Assembly (NCBI RefSeq): GCF_013978595.1
Contig: NZ_JACDTZ010000001.1
Span: 124,001 to 188,000 of the forward strand
From: Corynebacterium haematomassiliense
GTDB lineage: Bacteria; Actinomycetota; Actinomycetes; Mycobacteriales; Mycobacteriaceae
Direction of reading: 5' to 3'
DNA length: 64,000 bases
Shown: piece by piece, positions 1-8,738 of the stretch
How the letters are laid out: each line of letters starts with the position of its first letter
Position numbering within the stretch: the first letter of the stretch is position 1
Made by a program: the position numbers and the translations under genes
Notes under the pieces: generated by a model
Databases searched by the model: none
What the model saw: the letters and a program-made list of their open reading frames with translations, nothing else
Told to the model about the DNA's origin: nothing

Positions 1-522
1 GAGGAACTCACCGGAAGCCGACTTGAGACGATGCCGGCGGATGATCCGTTCGTGCTCGTCGGCAAGCAAGCAACTGCAGCGCTCGTGCGGCTTCCGGACG
101 AGCGCGTCACCGACGAGTACCACGTGGTGCGCCTCTACGAGGAGGCGGCCGGCGTCGCGGTGCCGAAGGATTCCGTCTACGCGGAGGTAGGGGAGGTTTC
201 CCGCGCGGATCTCGCGGACGAGATTGTGAACTTTGACGGGCAATCGCCTATCGACGACCTCCGGTCCGCCCTGCAAGTCGTCGCCGCGAACGTCGGCGTG
301 GCCTACGGGCCACTGCCGCTGTTGAAGAACCTCGCGCGCAAACAGATCAAAGCATTACCCCTTCTGGGGGAGGAACCGGCGACGCAGATCGCGCTCGTGT
401 GGCGCAGGGCGGACGATTCGGACGCTGTGCAGGACTTTGTCGGTGTGACGAAGGGGCGCACGGTGCGTTCTTCGCGTGGAAATGCGCACCCCCGATCGGG
501 TGCAAAGCGGACTCGACGTTAA
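1..522 (+). CDS. C-terminal part of LysR-like substrate-binding protein (partial)
   Basis: The reading frame is open to the left edge, so the start lies outside the window; about 173 residues are visible. The segment looks like the effector-binding half of a LysR-type regulator: alternating strand/helix pattern, a VVAANVGVAYGPLPLL stretch typical of the second subdomain, and a basic tail (TKGRTVRSSRG). Corynebacteria carry short proteins of this kind that lack a recognisable DNA-binding helix-turn-helix, but the N-terminus cannot be checked here. No terminator is obvious before the next gene. The family assignment rests on recollection of similar corynebacterial proteins, so it is tentative. 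Confidence 0.55.
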   Translation, partial: EELTGSRLETMPADDPFVLVGKQATAALVRLPDERVTDEYHVVRLYEEAAGVAVPKDSVYAEVGEVSRADLADEIVNFDGQSPIDDLRSALQVVAANVGVAYGPLPLLKNLARKQIKALPLLGEEPATQIALVWRRADDSDAVQDFVGVTKGRTVRSSRGNAHPRSGAKRTRR

Positions 523-531
523 CGCAAAGTT

Positions 532-537
532 CATAAT
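532..537 (+). promoter_or_regulatory. Candidate -10 (CATAAT) for LGFP lipoprotein gene
   Basis: CATAAT lies 39 bases before the ATG at 576 and just after the stop of the preceding gene. No good -35 is visible at 17 bases. A GAAAGG ribosome-binding site is at 562-567. Confidence 0.4.
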
Positions 538-575
538 GGACGGCGCACTTATTTCAAGAATGAAAGGTATTGATT

Positions 576-1157
576 ATGTTTTCCCGTAAGATCGTCGCTT
601 CCGCAGCTGCTCTGACCCTTGGCGCAACCGGCCTGGTTGCTTGCTCCAACGACGGCGAGGGTGAGCCGACCTCCACCGAGATCGTCTCGGAGACCGCTAC
701 CGAGACCGAGGTTGCCACCGAGACCGCTGGCGAGGCCGCGGATAACACCGACGCCGCTGCTGCTGGCGACGCTGAGGCTACCGAGGAGATCACCACCGCC
801 GACGGCGCAACCGCGATGGTTCCGGCAGGCGTGAAGGCCGCTATGGACGAGTACGCTCAGCCGGAGTGGGGCGAGCCGATGGCAGTTGAGGAGACTGACG
901 GCGGCTGGATCGTCACCTACGACAACGAGCACTACATCACCTGGAACGAGAACACCGGTGGTGCTCCGACCTGGGGCCAGATCGCTAACGAGTGGATCAC
1001 CGACGTGCGTCTGGACCAGAAGTTGGGCTTCCCGGTCGCACCGGAGACCGAGAACGCCGACCAGTCGGGCTGGACCCAGGAGTTTGAGAACGGCACCATC
1101 GAGTGGACCCGCGGCGGCACCGAGGATGCCTTCACCGCAATCGTGACCGAGAAGTAA
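576..1157 (+). CDS. LGFP-repeat lipoprotein
   Basis: This is a 193-residue exported lipoprotein. Residues 1-22 form a signal peptide ending in a lipobox (GLVAC, Cys23). A very acidic, threonine/glutamate-rich linker of about 50 residues follows, then a single folded domain with an LGFP repeat (DQKLGFPVAPE, then W..G.I.W). LGFP repeats are associated with the actinobacterial cell wall and mycolate surface, so an envelope role is likely; the ligand is unknown. ATG 576 is chosen over the in-frame TTG at 570 because GAAAGG sits at the right distance. A hairpin terminator follows at 1183. Confidence 0.8.
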   Translation: MFSRKIVASAAALTLGATGLVACSNDGEGEPTSTEIVSETATETEVATETAGEAADNTDAAAAGDAEATEEITTADGATAMVPAGVKAAMDEYAQPEWGEPMAVEETDGGWIVTYDNEHYITWNENTGGAPTWGQIANEWITDVRLDQKLGFPVAPETENADQSGWTQEFENGTIEWTRGGTEDAFTAIVTEK

Positions 1158-1182
1158 ATCGGCGGCCTACCTCGCCTGATTC

Positions 1183-1216
1183 CAAGCGCCACTCCGCTGC
1201 GGCGGGGTGGCGCTTT
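1183..1216 (+). terminator. Rho-independent terminator after LGFP lipoprotein gene
   Basis: A GC-rich inverted repeat (AAGCGCCAC..CCGC / GCGG..GTGGCGCTT) with a short loop ends in a TTTT run. It lies 26 bases after the stop codon at 1157 and before the next gene in the same direction. Confidence 0.8.
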
Positions 1217-1262
1217 TGCGTTGCTGGGCGAGTGTTTGCGCGCCCTCGCGGGGATCTGGACA

Positions 1263-1802
1263 ATGGAGCGCATGCAAAAATCGGACTTTGCCATCCGGCC
1301 CATCCGACCGGAAGACTATCCGCAGGTACGCGCCATCTATGAGATGGGGCTGCAAACCGGAAACGCCTCCTGGGAAACCCAGGGGCAGACCTGGGAGCAG
1401 TTCTCCCGCAAGAAGATCATGGAGACCGTCTTCGTGGCGGTCGACGCCGCCGACGACACCAAAGTGCTCGGCTGGGTTGGCGCGGCGAAGGCGTCCACCC
1501 GCAGCGTGTTCCACGGCGTGGTAGAGGATTCGATCTACACCCATCCCGACGCCCGCGGACGCGGGATCGCCGGCGCGCTTTTGGACCACCTGATCCAGAC
1601 CTGCATCAACTTGCACAAGTGGTCCATCCACTCCTGGATCTTCCCCGAAAACGAAGGATCCGCGGGACTGCACAAGTCCCGCGGATTTGAAAAGGTGGGC
1701 ACGTTCCACAACATGGCGCAGATGGCCTACGGCGAGCGCCAGGGTGAGTGGCGCGACTGCGACATCTGGGAGCTGATTTTGCCGATGTCGCGCGAGCAGT
1801 GA
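1263..1802 (+). CDS. GNAT N-acetyltransferase (phosphinothricin/methionine-sulfone type)
   Basis: This 179-residue single-domain GNAT protein has an acetyl-CoA-binding motif A (ARGRGIAGALLDHLI) and a typical C-terminal segment (GLHKSRGFEKVGTF). The sequence resembles the phosphinothricin/methionine sulfoximine acetyltransferases (Pat/MddA group), which acetylate toxic methionine analogues or related amines. The true substrate is not shown by sequence. ATG 1263 has a GGGGA motif eight bases upstream; ATG 1272 is an alternative. It converges with the MFS gene, leaving only four bases between stop codons, with no terminator between them. Confidence 0.8.
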   Translation: MERMQKSDFAIRPIRPEDYPQVRAIYEMGLQTGNASWETQGQTWEQFSRKKIMETVFVAVDAADDTKVLGWVGAAKASTRSVFHGVVEDSIYTHPDARGRGIAGALLDHLIQTCINLHKWSIHSWIFPENEGSAGLHKSRGFEKVGTFHNMAQMAYGERQGEWRDCDIWELILPMSREQ

Positions 1803-1806
1803 GCTG

Positions 1807-3366
1807 CTAGCTCAAGTCCTCCTTGAGCGCTTCCTCGCGCACCGGCAGCAGGAGGACGAAGGCGACGATCGCCAGCGGCACCATGAGCAGGAACACGGGG
1901 GTAAGCCCGTCGTTGTAGCTGCTCAGCACCGCGTCCTTGATGGGATCCGGCAGCTGGGCGACAACGCCGGGGGTGAGGCTGTTCGCCCCGCCTTCCTGGA
2001 ACTTCGCCGCGTACGCCTGGCACTCCGGGCCCAGCTTGGCTAGCGCCTCCGGGAGGCGCTGCTCCAGGTGGTCGCGCATGTTGTGGATGAACAGCGAGCC
2101 TGCCAGGGACGCGCCGATGGACGAGCCGATCTGGCGGAAGAAGTTGTTCGTCGACGTCGCCGTTCCCACATGCTTGAGCGGGAACGAGTTCTGCACGATC
2201 AGCACCAGCACCTGCATGACCAGGCCCAGGCCGAAGCCGAAGATGAACATGTAGACGCCCAGCGTGGTCAGCGACGTGGTCACCTCGAGGCGAGAGAACA
2301 GGAACAGCCCCAGCGTGGTCACGAGCATGCCGACCAGCGGGTAGATCTTGTAGCGGCCGGTCCTGGAGATGATGAAGCCGACCGCCATGCCGGTGACGAG
2401 CATGCCGATGACCATCGGCAGCATCATCAGGCCCGCCTCGGTGGGGGTGAGCTGGTGGACCATCTGCAGGTAGGTGGGCAGGTACGCCAGGCCACTGGTC
2501 ATGGCCAGGCCTAGCACCGTGCCGGCAAGCGTGGTCAGCACCATGTTGCGGTTTTTGAACAGGTCCATCGGGATCAGCGGGTTGGTGGCGCGCAGCTCCA
2601 CAAACACGAATGCCACGGCGGCAACCAACGCGATAAGCGAGGTGGTGATGATCGTCGGGGAGGTCCACTCGTACTGGGTGCCGCCCCAGGTGGTGGTGAG
2701 GATCAGCGAGGCCGTGGCCACCACCATCAGTGTGGTGCCCAGGTAGTCGTAGTGCATGCCCTTTGCCGAGCCGCGGCGCAGGCGCAGCACGGCGGTGCAC
2801 ACGCACATGGCCAAAATACCCAGCGGGATGTTCATCCACAGTGCCCAGCGCCAGCCGGGCCCGTCGGTGAACCAGCCGCCGAGCACCGGGCCGAGCACCG
2901 AGGAGACGCCGAAGACGGCACCCATGACACCCATGTACTTGCCGCGCTCACGGGCGGGGACCACCTCGGCGATGATGGACTGCGAGTTCACCATCATTCC
3001 GCCTGCGCCCAGGCCCTGGATGGCGCGGCCGATGATCAAAAGCTCCATGGTGTGGGCGAAGCCGCCGAGGGCGGAGCCGACCACGAACAGGCCGATGCCG
3101 GTGATGTAGAGCCATTTGCGGCCCAGAATGTCGCCGAGTTTGCCGTTGATCGGCATGGCGATGGTCATAGTGACCAAAAACGCCGAGATGACCCAGCTCA
3201 TGTGGTCCACGCCGCCGAGCTCGCCGACGATGGTGGGCAGGGCGGTGGCGAAAATCATCTGGCCCAGCGAGCTCATCAGCATGGTCAGCAGCAGGGCCGA
3301 GAACACCAGCCCCACGTTTGGCGGGGTGGCCTGAAGCGGATCGCGGTCCGCGCGGGTTTCTACCAT
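1807..3366 (-). CDS. MFS drug:H+ antiporter, DHA2 (14-TM) family
   Basis: This 519-residue integral membrane transporter of the EmrB/QacA branch probably exports drugs or toxic compounds with proton exchange. Visible motifs are the loop-2 motif A ([10 protein letters not shown]) and the antiporter motif C ([13 protein letters not shown]), with about 14 hydrophobic segments. The start ATG at 3366 has a strong AAAGGAG site; its ATGGTAG overlaps the last codons of the upstream TetR gene by seven bases, indicating translational coupling. The pair is a classic repressor-pump operon, probably controlled by the palindrome at 3964-3993. Substrates cannot be predicted. Confidence 0.88.
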   Translation of the reverse strand: MVETRADRDPLQATPPNVGLVFSALLLTMLMSSLGQMIFATALPTIVGELGGVDHMSWVISAFLVTMTIAMPINGKLGDILGRKWLYITGIGLFVVGSALGGFAHTMELLIIGRAIQGLGAGGMMVNSQSIIAEVVPARERGKYMGVMGAVFGVSSVLGPVLGGWFTDGPGWRWALWMNIPLGILAMCVCTAVLRLRRGSAKGMHYDYLGTTLMVVATASLILTTTWGGTQYEWTSPTIITTSLIALVAAVAFVFVELRATNPLIPMDLFKNRNMVLTTLAGTVLGLAMTSGLAYLPTYLQMVHQLTPTEAGLMMLPMVIGMLVTGMAVGFIISRTGRYKIYPLVGMLVTTLGLFLFSRLEVTTSLTTLGVYMFIFGFGLGLVMQVLVLIVQNSFPLKHVGTATSTNNFFRQIGSSIGASLAGSLFIHNMRDHLEQRLPEALAKLGPECQAYAAKFQEGGANSLTPGVVAQLPDPIKDAVLSSYNDGLTPVFLLMVPLAIVAFVLLLPVREEALKEDLS

Positions 3367-3968
3367 TTCATCTCCTTTGCGTAGACGGTGAGATCGTGTG
3401 CGTTTGCCAGCAGTTGCTCGACGGGGTCGGCGCCCTCCGGAGGGTGCCACAGGTAGCGGCTGACCGCTCCCTGGAACAGCACGACGATGAAGTGCGTCTC
3501 GTCCTCCAGCGTCCCGGTGTGCCTGCGGTCTTCAGGGAAGCGTTCGAAGTGCGCGTAGACGGCGCGGCCGACCTCGGTGAGGAACCCGCGTTTGCGGGCG
3601 GCCTCGGCGTGCATCAGGCCGGGGTTGTTTTCCAGCAGCTCGCGGCGGCATTTCGCGGCCGGCCCGTCAAAGCGCCCCGGCTCCACTTTGATGGAGCGGA
3701 TGACGAGCTCGAGCACATTGTCGCTTCGCGTCTGACGAATTGCGTCGAGCGCATCCTCGCTGAAGGCGAAGGGGAACGAGCCCAGGATCGCCTCGTCTTT
3801 GGAGTCGACGTAGTTGAAAAACGTGCGCCGGGAGATGCCTGCAGCCAGGCAGATGTCGTCGACGGTGACGTTGTCGTAGCCGTGAGCGCCCACAAGCCGG
3901 GCCGCCTCGTCGCGGATGCGTTGCAGCGTTTCGCGCCGCTTCTGCTCCCTGATTCCCTCATTTTGCAC
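3360..3968 (-). CDS. TetR-family transcriptional repressor
   Basis: This 202-residue TetR protein has an N-terminal helix-turn-helix ([21 protein letters not shown]) within residues 30-55 and a C-terminal ligand/dimer domain. It probably represses its own operon, which includes the downstream MFS pump. The start is taken as GTG 3968 rather than the TTG at 3977: a -10 hexamer TAATAT ends eight bases before this GTG, the leaderless arrangement common in corynebacteria, and no Shine-Dalgarno precedes either codon. The stop overlaps the pump start. Confidence 0.85.
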   Translation of the reverse strand: MQNEGIREQKRRETLQRIRDEAARLVGAHGYDNVTVDDICLAAGISRRTFFNYVDSKDEAILGSFPFAFSEDALDAIRQTRSDNVLELVIRSIKVEPGRFDGPAAKCRRELLENNPGLMHAEAARKRGFLTEVGRAVYAHFERFPEDRRHTGTLEDETHFIVVLFQGAVSRYLWHPPEGADPVEQLLANAHDLTVYAKEMKW

Positions 3969-3993
3969 GGGGTGCAATATTACACCCGGTGCA
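3964..3993. promoter_or_regulatory. TetR operator palindrome
   Basis: TGCACGGGGTG (3964-3974) and CACCCGGTGCA (3983-3993) form an inverted repeat matching at 10 of 11 positions around an 8-bp AT-rich centre. It covers the -10 and the presumed first codon of the tetR gene, a typical autoregulatory TetR operator position. Confidence 0.75.
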
Positions 3994-4004
3994 CATTATG
4001 GCAA
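3977..4004 (-). promoter_or_regulatory. Promoter of tetR-MFS operon
   Basis: On the minus strand, TTGCCA (4004-3999) and TAATAT (3982-3977) are separated by 16 bases. The -35 lies inside the last codons of the upstream gene, and the -10 is in the centre of the operator palindrome. Confidence 0.65.
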
Positions 4005-4499
4005 GCCCGCTGAAAGTTCGCCTTCTACCAGCGCTTTTCCGTCCTCTAAGTAGGTCAGCTTCACAATGCCGGGCGTATGCTTCTCGACGTCCCAACGGCC
4101 CTGCCCGTCATTACAGCCCTTCGTCAACGGGATCGATTCGCCGCCTACACCGATCAGCGCCGTGCAGCCGGTGAGGGGGTAGGTCACCGAGGCGGTGCCG
4201 CCGCCGAAGGTCGCCACCGCGGGCCACGCCTTGACCTTTGCGTCATCTTCCAAGCTGTTCAGCGTTCCGGTGTAGGTGCCGGTGGGGGCCGAAGGGTCGT
4301 CGATAGGCGATTGCTGCTGCGCGGTGACCGTGACCGTTTCGGGGACGGTGCTTTCGGGCTCGGGGCGCGGGTTGGCGTACCAGTAGGCCGCCGCGAGCGC
4401 GACGCCGATGATAGCGACGATGAGCGCGAGCACCCCGCCGACGACCCACGGCTTGTTCGGGCCGCCCGCGGTGCGCAGCTCGGAGAAAGAATCAGGCAT
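3996..4499 (-). CDS. Single-pass membrane protein of unknown function
   Basis: This 167-residue protein has a short cytoplasmic N-terminus, one transmembrane helix at about residues 20-42 (VGGVLALIVAIIGVALAAAYWY), a proline/threonine-rich linker (PETVTVTAQQQSP) and a small extracytoplasmic domain of about 95 residues with two cysteines (TGCTALIG, KGCNDG) that could form a disulfide. The linker resembles the start of the lipoproteins at 36.4 and 41.8 kb (ETVVVT). No known family was recognised. The start ATG lies two bases after the T-run of the fum terminator. It is followed closely by the tetR promoter. Confidence 0.65.
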   Translation of the reverse strand: MPDSFSELRTAGGPNKPWVVGGVLALIVAIIGVALAAAYWYANPRPEPESTVPETVTVTAQQQSPIDDPSAPTGTYTGTLNSLEDDAKVKAWPAVATFGGGTASVTYPLTGCTALIGVGGESIPLTKGCNDGQGRWDVEKHTPGIVKLTYLEDGKALVEGELSAGLP

Positions 4500-4501
4500 G
4501 G

Positions 4502-4541
4502 AAAAAGCCCCCAGCGAGTTAGTTGATGTGCTGGGGGCTGA
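4502..4541 (-). terminator. Rho-independent terminator after fum
   Basis: AGCCCCCAGC (3' arm read on the minus strand as GCTGGGGGCT) pairs perfectly across a 17-base loop and is followed by TTTTT on the minus strand. It ends fum transcription. The GGGGG of its second arm is also the only Shine-Dalgarno-like sequence for the ATG at 4499. Confidence 0.8.
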
Positions 4542-4576
4542 TTCTAGCTACGCGTTAGTTGCGGCCTAGTTGCGGC

Positions 4577-5980
4577 CTAGTTTCGGTCAGTGTTGGCCAT
4601 GGACAGCACGTCGAGGCGCTTGTCCAGCTCCTCCTCGGTGAGCTTCTCGCCGTCCACGAAGCCGAGGTCGATGGTGGCCTGGTGGATGGTGATGCCCTCC
4701 TTGATCGCGTGCTTGGCAATCTTCGCGGCGTTTTCGTAGCCGATCGCGGAGTTGAGCGGGGTCACGATCGACGGGGAAGACTCGGCCAGGGTGCGCATGC
4801 GCTCTTCGTTGGGCTCGATGCCGTCGACAAGCTTGGTGGCGAACTGGCGGGCCGTGTTCGCCAGCAGGCGGGAGGACTCGAGGACGTTGCGCGCCATCAT
4901 CGGGATGAACACGTTGAGCTCGAACTGGCCCTGGGTGCCGCCGAAGGCGACAGCAGCGTCGTTGCCGATGACCTGCGCGGAGACCTGGGTTGCGGTCTCG
5001 CACAGCACCGGGTTGACCTTGCCCGGCATGATGGAGGAACCCGGCTGCAGATCCGGCAGGTGGATCTCGCCGAAGCCGGCCAGCGGGCCGGAGCCCATCA
5101 GGCGGATGTCGTTGGCGATCTTGTACAGGGACACGGCCACGGTGCGCATCGCGCCGGAGAACTCGACCAGGCCGTCGCGGTTGGCCTGCGCCTCGAAGTG
5201 GTTCTCCGCCTCGGACAGCTGCTCGATGCCGGTGAGTTTCTTCAACTCCTCGGTGACCTTGCCGCCGAACTCCGCCGGGGTGTTGATGCCGGTGCCCACG
5301 GCGGTGCCGCCGATCGCGAGCTCGCCCAGGCGCTCCAGGGTGGCCTCGACGCGCGCGACGCCGAGCTCGATCTGGCGGGCGTAGCCGGAGAACTCCTGGC
5401 CCAGGGTCACCGGGGTGGCGTCCATGAGGTGGGTGCGGCCGGACTTGACCACCTCGTGCCACTCTTTCGCCTTCTTCTCCAGGGACTCCTGCAGCACCTT
5501 CAGCGCCGGGATCAGGTCGCTGGCCGCGGCCTCGGTGGCGGCGACGTGGGTGGCGGTGGGGAAGGTGTCGTTGGAGGACTGGCCCATGTTCACGTGGTCG
5601 TTCGGGTGGACCTCAACGCCGTTGGCCTTCGCGATGGAGGCGATGACCTCGTTGGTGTTCATGTTGGACGAGGTGCCGGAGCCGGTCTGGAACACATCGA
5701 TGGGGAACTGCTCGTCGTGCTTGCCGTCCGCGATCTCCTTCGCGGCGGCGATGATGGCGTCGGCCTTCTCGGCGTCCAGGTTGCCCAGGTCCTTGTTCAC
5801 CTGCGCGCACGCAGCCTTGAGCAGGCCGAGCGCGCGGATCTGCTGGGCTTCCAGGCCGCGGCCGGAGATGGGGAAGTTCTCCACAGCGCGCTGCGTCTGG
5901 GCGCGCCAGAGAGCGTCGACGGGCACCTTGACCTCGCCCATCGTGTCATGTTCGATGCGGTATTCCTGATCAGCCATCAT
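4577..5980 (-). CDS. fum: Fumarate hydratase, class II
   Basis: This 467-residue cytosolic enzyme interconverts fumarate and L-malate in the TCA cycle. It has the family signature [11 protein letters not shown] near residue 315, the substrate-loop region [15 protein letters not shown] and the full class II length, so it is iron-independent and homotetrameric by family. ATG 5980 and ATG 5977 are adjacent; either could initiate. A tandem duplication of the 11-mer GTTGCGGCCTA lies directly after the stop codon, and then the terminator at 4502-4541. It is divergent from the CPBP protease gene. Confidence 0.96.
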   Translation of the reverse strand: MMADQEYRIEHDTMGEVKVPVDALWRAQTQRAVENFPISGRGLEAQQIRALGLLKAACAQVNKDLGNLDAEKADAIIAAAKEIADGKHDEQFPIDVFQTGSGTSSNMNTNEVIASIAKANGVEVHPNDHVNMGQSSNDTFPTATHVAATEAAASDLIPALKVLQESLEKKAKEWHEVVKSGRTHLMDATPVTLGQEFSGYARQIELGVARVEATLERLGELAIGGTAVGTGINTPAEFGGKVTEELKKLTGIEQLSEAENHFEAQANRDGLVEFSGAMRTVAVSLYKIANDIRLMGSGPLAGFGEIHLPDLQPGSSIMPGKVNPVLCETATQVSAQVIGNDAAVAFGGTQGQFELNVFIPMMARNVLESSRLLANTARQFATKLVDGIEPNEERMRTLAESSPSIVTPLNSAIGYENAAKIAKHAIKEGITIHQATIDLGFVDGEKLTEEELDKRLDVLSMANTDRN

Positions 5981-6080
5981 TGTCCTTTACTTCTGTCGCG
6001 TGCACGCCGCGCGCGGTAGAGTGCGCGCGTGCCTTTCCACAGCACGATTATGCACCAACCGGACATGACGAGGAGACGAA

Positions 6081-6773
6081 ATGCCCGAACCGCAGGCCAT
6101 GGAGACCCCCACTTTGAGGGACGCGGGAGTTGCGGCCGCCGCGATGGGGGCGATGTACGTTCTGCTCCTCGGCCAGGGGCTGGTTTTGGTGCGCGCCGGT
6201 GTGTCCCGGACTGTGGCGCTGACGGTGCTGCCGGTTGCCGTGTTGGTCGCGTTGGCGGTGCCGACGGTGCTGCTCGTGCGCTACATGCGGCACCGCGGGC
6301 TCGAGCTCGCCTTCTCCCGGCTCGGGCGCCGGGGCTGGCACCTGCTGTGGCAGGCTCCGGCGGTGGTGCTCGGCTCTGCGGCAGCGACGTCGGTTGTCGC
6401 GCCGCTGTTCGGACTTGAGCCCCGCGGCGACTCCGCCAGCGAGACCCTCGCCCGGGACTTGGACAGCGCCGCGCCAGTGCTGCTTTTGCTGGTGGGCTAC
6501 CTGCTCATCGGGCCGTTCATTGAGGAGATCGTGTTCCGCCGCGTCCTCATGAACTACTTCGACACGCTGATGCCCGCGGCGGCGAGCGTGCTGGCCACCG
6601 CGGCGATTTTCGGGGCGGCCCACATCGCGCCGCCGGCGATCGTGTTCACCTTCTTCGCCGGCATTGGCCTAGCGCTGGTGGCACGCTTCCACGGCACCAT
6701 CACCGCCAGCTACATCGTGCACGTGGTGAACAACCTGCTGGCCAGCGCGGCGCTGATCGGCGCGTTGCTTTAG
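6081..6773 (+). CDS. CPBP-family intramembrane metalloprotease
   Basis: This 230-residue multi-pass membrane protein has the CAAX-protease/bacteriocin-processing signature: EEIVFRRVL (motif 1, glutamates and arginine), a following FxxxH-type segment (FGAAHIA) and a terminal HVVNN motif. Members cleave or modify membrane peptides, or protect against self-produced bacteriocins; the substrate here is unknown. ATG 6081 has a good GAGGAG site 7 bases upstream. Its stop faces the glpX stop eight bases away, within a short palindrome TAGGC-TGCG-GCCTA that is too weak to be a terminator. Confidence 0.8.
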   Translation: MPEPQAMETPTLRDAGVAAAAMGAMYVLLLGQGLVLVRAGVSRTVALTVLPVAVLVALAVPTVLLVRYMRHRGLELAFSRLGRRGWHLLWQAPAVVLGSAAATSVVAPLFGLEPRGDSASETLARDLDSAAPVLLLLVGYLLIGPFIEEIVFRRVLMNYFDTLMPAAASVLATAAIFGAAHIAPPAIVFTFFAGIGLALVARFHGTITASYIVHVVNNLLASAALIGALL

Positions 6774-6781
6774 GCTGCGGC

Positions 6782-7792
6782 CTAGTTCTCCGGCTCGGTG
6801 TAGTCCACCACGGAGTAGTCCTGCAGCTTGGTCAGCTGGTGCTGGGACTCAATGAAGCGCACGGTGCCGGACTTCGAGCGCATCACCAGCGAGCGGGTGG
6901 TGGCACCGGACTTGCGGTAGGTCACGCCACGCAACATGTCGCCGTTGGTCACGCCGGTGGCGGCGAAGTAGCAGTTGTCGGAGGTGACCAGGTCGTTGAT
7001 ACCCAACACGCGGTCCAGGTCGTGACCGGCGGCGAGGACCTTCTCGCGCTCCTCGTCGCCTTGCGGGGCGAGCATGCCCTGGATCTCGCCGCCCAGGCAC
7101 TTCAGAGCGCACGCCGTGACGACGCCCTCCGGGGTGCCGCCGATACCCATCGCAATGTCGATGGAGCTGGTGGCCTGTGCAGCGGCGATGGCGCCGGCGA
7201 CGTCGCCGTCCATGATGAAGCGGACTTTGGCGCCGGCGGCGCGAATGTCGTCGACAAGCTGCTTGTGGCGCGGACGATCGAGCACGACCACCGTGATGTC
7301 GGCGGGGCGCACGCCCTTCGCCTCGGCGACCGACTTGATGTTCTCGGCGGTCGACTTCGTGATGTCGATCGCGCCGACCGCCTCTGGGCCGACGGCGATC
7401 TTGTTCATGTAGAACGCGTCCTGCGGGTTGAACATCGAGCCACGGTCCGCGGCGGCGATCACGGAGATCGCGTTCGGGCGGCCCTCGGCCATCAGGCGGG
7501 TGCCGTCGACTGGGTCGACGGCGATGTCCACGGCGGCGCCGCGGCCGGTGCCGACCTGCTCGCCGTTGAACAGCATCGGGGCCTCATCCTTTTCGCCCTC
7601 GCCGATGACGATCACGCCGTCCATCTCCACGGAGTTGATCATCTTGCGCATCGCGTTGACGGCGGCACCGTCGCCTTCGTTCTTCTGGCCGCGGCCGACC
7701 CAGCGGCCGGAGGCGAGCGCGGCGGCCTCGGTGACGCGCACCAGCTCCATCGCGAGATTGCGGTCGGGGTAAAGATCGGACTGTTCGGTCAT
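6782..7792 (-). CDS. glpX: Fructose-1,6-bisphosphatase, class II
   Basis: This 336-residue enzyme hydrolyses fructose-1,6-bisphosphate to fructose-6-phosphate in gluconeogenesis. It belongs to the lithium-sensitive GlpX family that is the sole FBPase in actinobacteria. Metal-binding and substrate motifs are present: [11 protein letters not shown] and [12 protein letters not shown], and GIGGTPEGV further on. An AGGAAGG site lies seven bases before ATG 7792. It is divergent from the DUF4245 gene, and the shared 122-bp region holds both promoters. The proximity to fum is a conserved corynebacterial arrangement. Confidence 0.95.
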   Translation of the reverse strand: MTEQSDLYPDRNLAMELVRVTEAAALASGRWVGRGQKNEGDGAAVNAMRKMINSVEMDGVIVIGEGEKDEAPMLFNGEQVGTGRGAAVDIAVDPVDGTRLMAEGRPNAISVIAAADRGSMFNPQDAFYMNKIAVGPEAVGAIDITKSTAENIKSVAEAKGVRPADITVVVLDRPRHKQLVDDIRAAGAKVRFIMDGDVAGAIAAAQATSSIDIAMGIGGTPEGVVTACALKCLGGEIQGMLAPQGDEEREKVLAAGHDLDRVLGINDLVTSDNCYFAATGVTNGDMLRGVTYRKSGATTRSLVMRSKSGTVRFIESQHQLTKLQDYSVVDYTEPEN

Positions 7793-7914
7793 GGGGAGGC
7801 CTTCCTAAACATGAATCACAAAAAGACCCCTCTATTGTGGCACTACCAATCGCACAATTGCCCGTTCTTCCCACCTTTAAGGGGGAAGCGGGGGCGCATG
7901 CCATACTGTTCGGC

Positions 7915-8496
7915 GTGGCTAGCAACAAAAAACCCCGCATTTTCCAGGACGGACGAGACATTGCGATCAATGCCGTCCTCATCGTCGTGCTGATGGTTGT
8001 CGCCGTCGGCGCGACCGGGCTGTGCTCGTTTAACCCCGGCGCACCCGAGCAGGGGCCGGTCCAGGAGGTCGACGCGAAGACCTTCCTCGACCTAGAGGCG
8101 CGCGGCGTGGACTTCCCGGTGCGCTACCCGGAGATGCCGGAAGGTTGGGTCACCAACTCCGCGCGCCGCTCCATGCTCGGCGGCCAGCCGGCGCCGACCG
8201 TCGGCTGGATCACCCCGGACCGCGGCTTCATCCAGCTCACGCAGACCGGCGTCGACGCGGAGGAAGCTGCAAAGGGCGCGGACGAGAAGCCGCGCACCCT
8301 GGACCGCTCCGAGGAGATCGACGGCCGCAGCGTTGAGATCTACACCTCCGAGGAGAAGGACGTGCGCGACCTCTGGGTCGTCGACGCGGGTGACGCCCGC
8401 CTCGTGCTCACCGGCGCAGGGGAGGCCAGCGAGTTCGAGGAGCTGATCTCGACCGCGCTGGCTACTGCTCCGATTCAGGCTGCTGACGGGAACTGA
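7915..8496 (+). CDS. DUF4245 membrane-anchored protein
   Basis: This 193-residue protein has one N-terminal transmembrane helix (about residues 15-38, [20 protein letters not shown]) and an extracytoplasmic DUF4245 domain of unknown function. It is conserved between glpX and xseB in corynebacteria and mycobacteria. GTG 7915 is chosen because CATACT (7902-7907) ends seven bases before it, fitting leaderless transcription. The 3' end overlaps the convergent xseB gene by 35 bases. Confidence 0.78.
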   Translation: MASNKKPRIFQDGRDIAINAVLIVVLMVVAVGATGLCSFNPGAPEQGPVQEVDAKTFLDLEARGVDFPVRYPEMPEGWVTNSARRSMLGGQPAPTVGWITPDRGFIQLTQTGVDAEEAAKGADEKPRTLDRSEEIDGRSVEIYTSEEKDVRDLWVVDAGDARLVLTGAGEASEFEELISTALATAPIQAADGN

Positions 8497-8725
8497 TCGC
8501 TTCCTCGACGCGCTTTGAGGCGCCGTCGAGAAGCACCTCGCACCGCTTCGCCAGTGCCTCGCCGCGCTCCCAGTACTTCAGTGACTCGTCCAGGCTCATC
8601 TGGCCCAGCTCGAGGATCTTCACGGTTTCGACCAGCTCGTCGCGGGCCTGCTCGTAGCTTAAGGTGGCGGGGTCCGGAAGGGCGTTGTCGTTGGCCTGGC
8701 CGGTGCCGAAAGCGTTCTCAGTCAT
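8462..8725 (-). CDS. xseB: Exodeoxyribonuclease VII small subunit
   Basis: This 87-residue helical subunit of exonuclease VII assembles in several copies on XseA to degrade single-stranded DNA. The family core [14 protein letters not shown]...[21 protein letters not shown] is complete. It lies 13 bases downstream of xseA in one operon. ATG 8725 is used because upstream in-frame sequence has no family similarity. Its last 35 bases overlap the end of the DUF4245 gene on the other strand. Confidence 0.93.
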   Translation of the reverse strand: MTENAFGTGQANDNALPDPATLSYEQARDELVETVKILELGQMSLDESLKYWERGEALAKRCEVLLDGASKRVEEAISSRQQPESEQ

Positions 8726-8738
8726 GTTTTTCGTGTTC

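Noticed and set aside
4557..4580. Tandem 11-base repeat GTTGCGGCCTA after fum
   Set aside because: Two copies only and explainable by replication slippage next to the stop codon; no regulatory context.
4559..6019. Long open frame (486 codons) on the plus strand opposite fum
   Set aside because: It is antisense to a highly conserved enzyme, rich in Gly/Val/Leu/Arg/His as expected for a GC-rich shadow frame, with no motif or ribosome site.
6029..6418. Leaderless GTG frame upstream of and overlapping the CPBP gene
   Set aside because: TAGAGT lies six bases before GTG 6029, but the frame runs out of phase through the CPBP gene and has shadow composition; the hexamer is more likely the CPBP promoter.
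6771..6784. Palindrome TAGGC-TGCG-GCCTA containing both stop codons of CPBP and glpX genes
   Set aside because: Only a five-base stem without T-runs, so not a credible bidirectional terminator.
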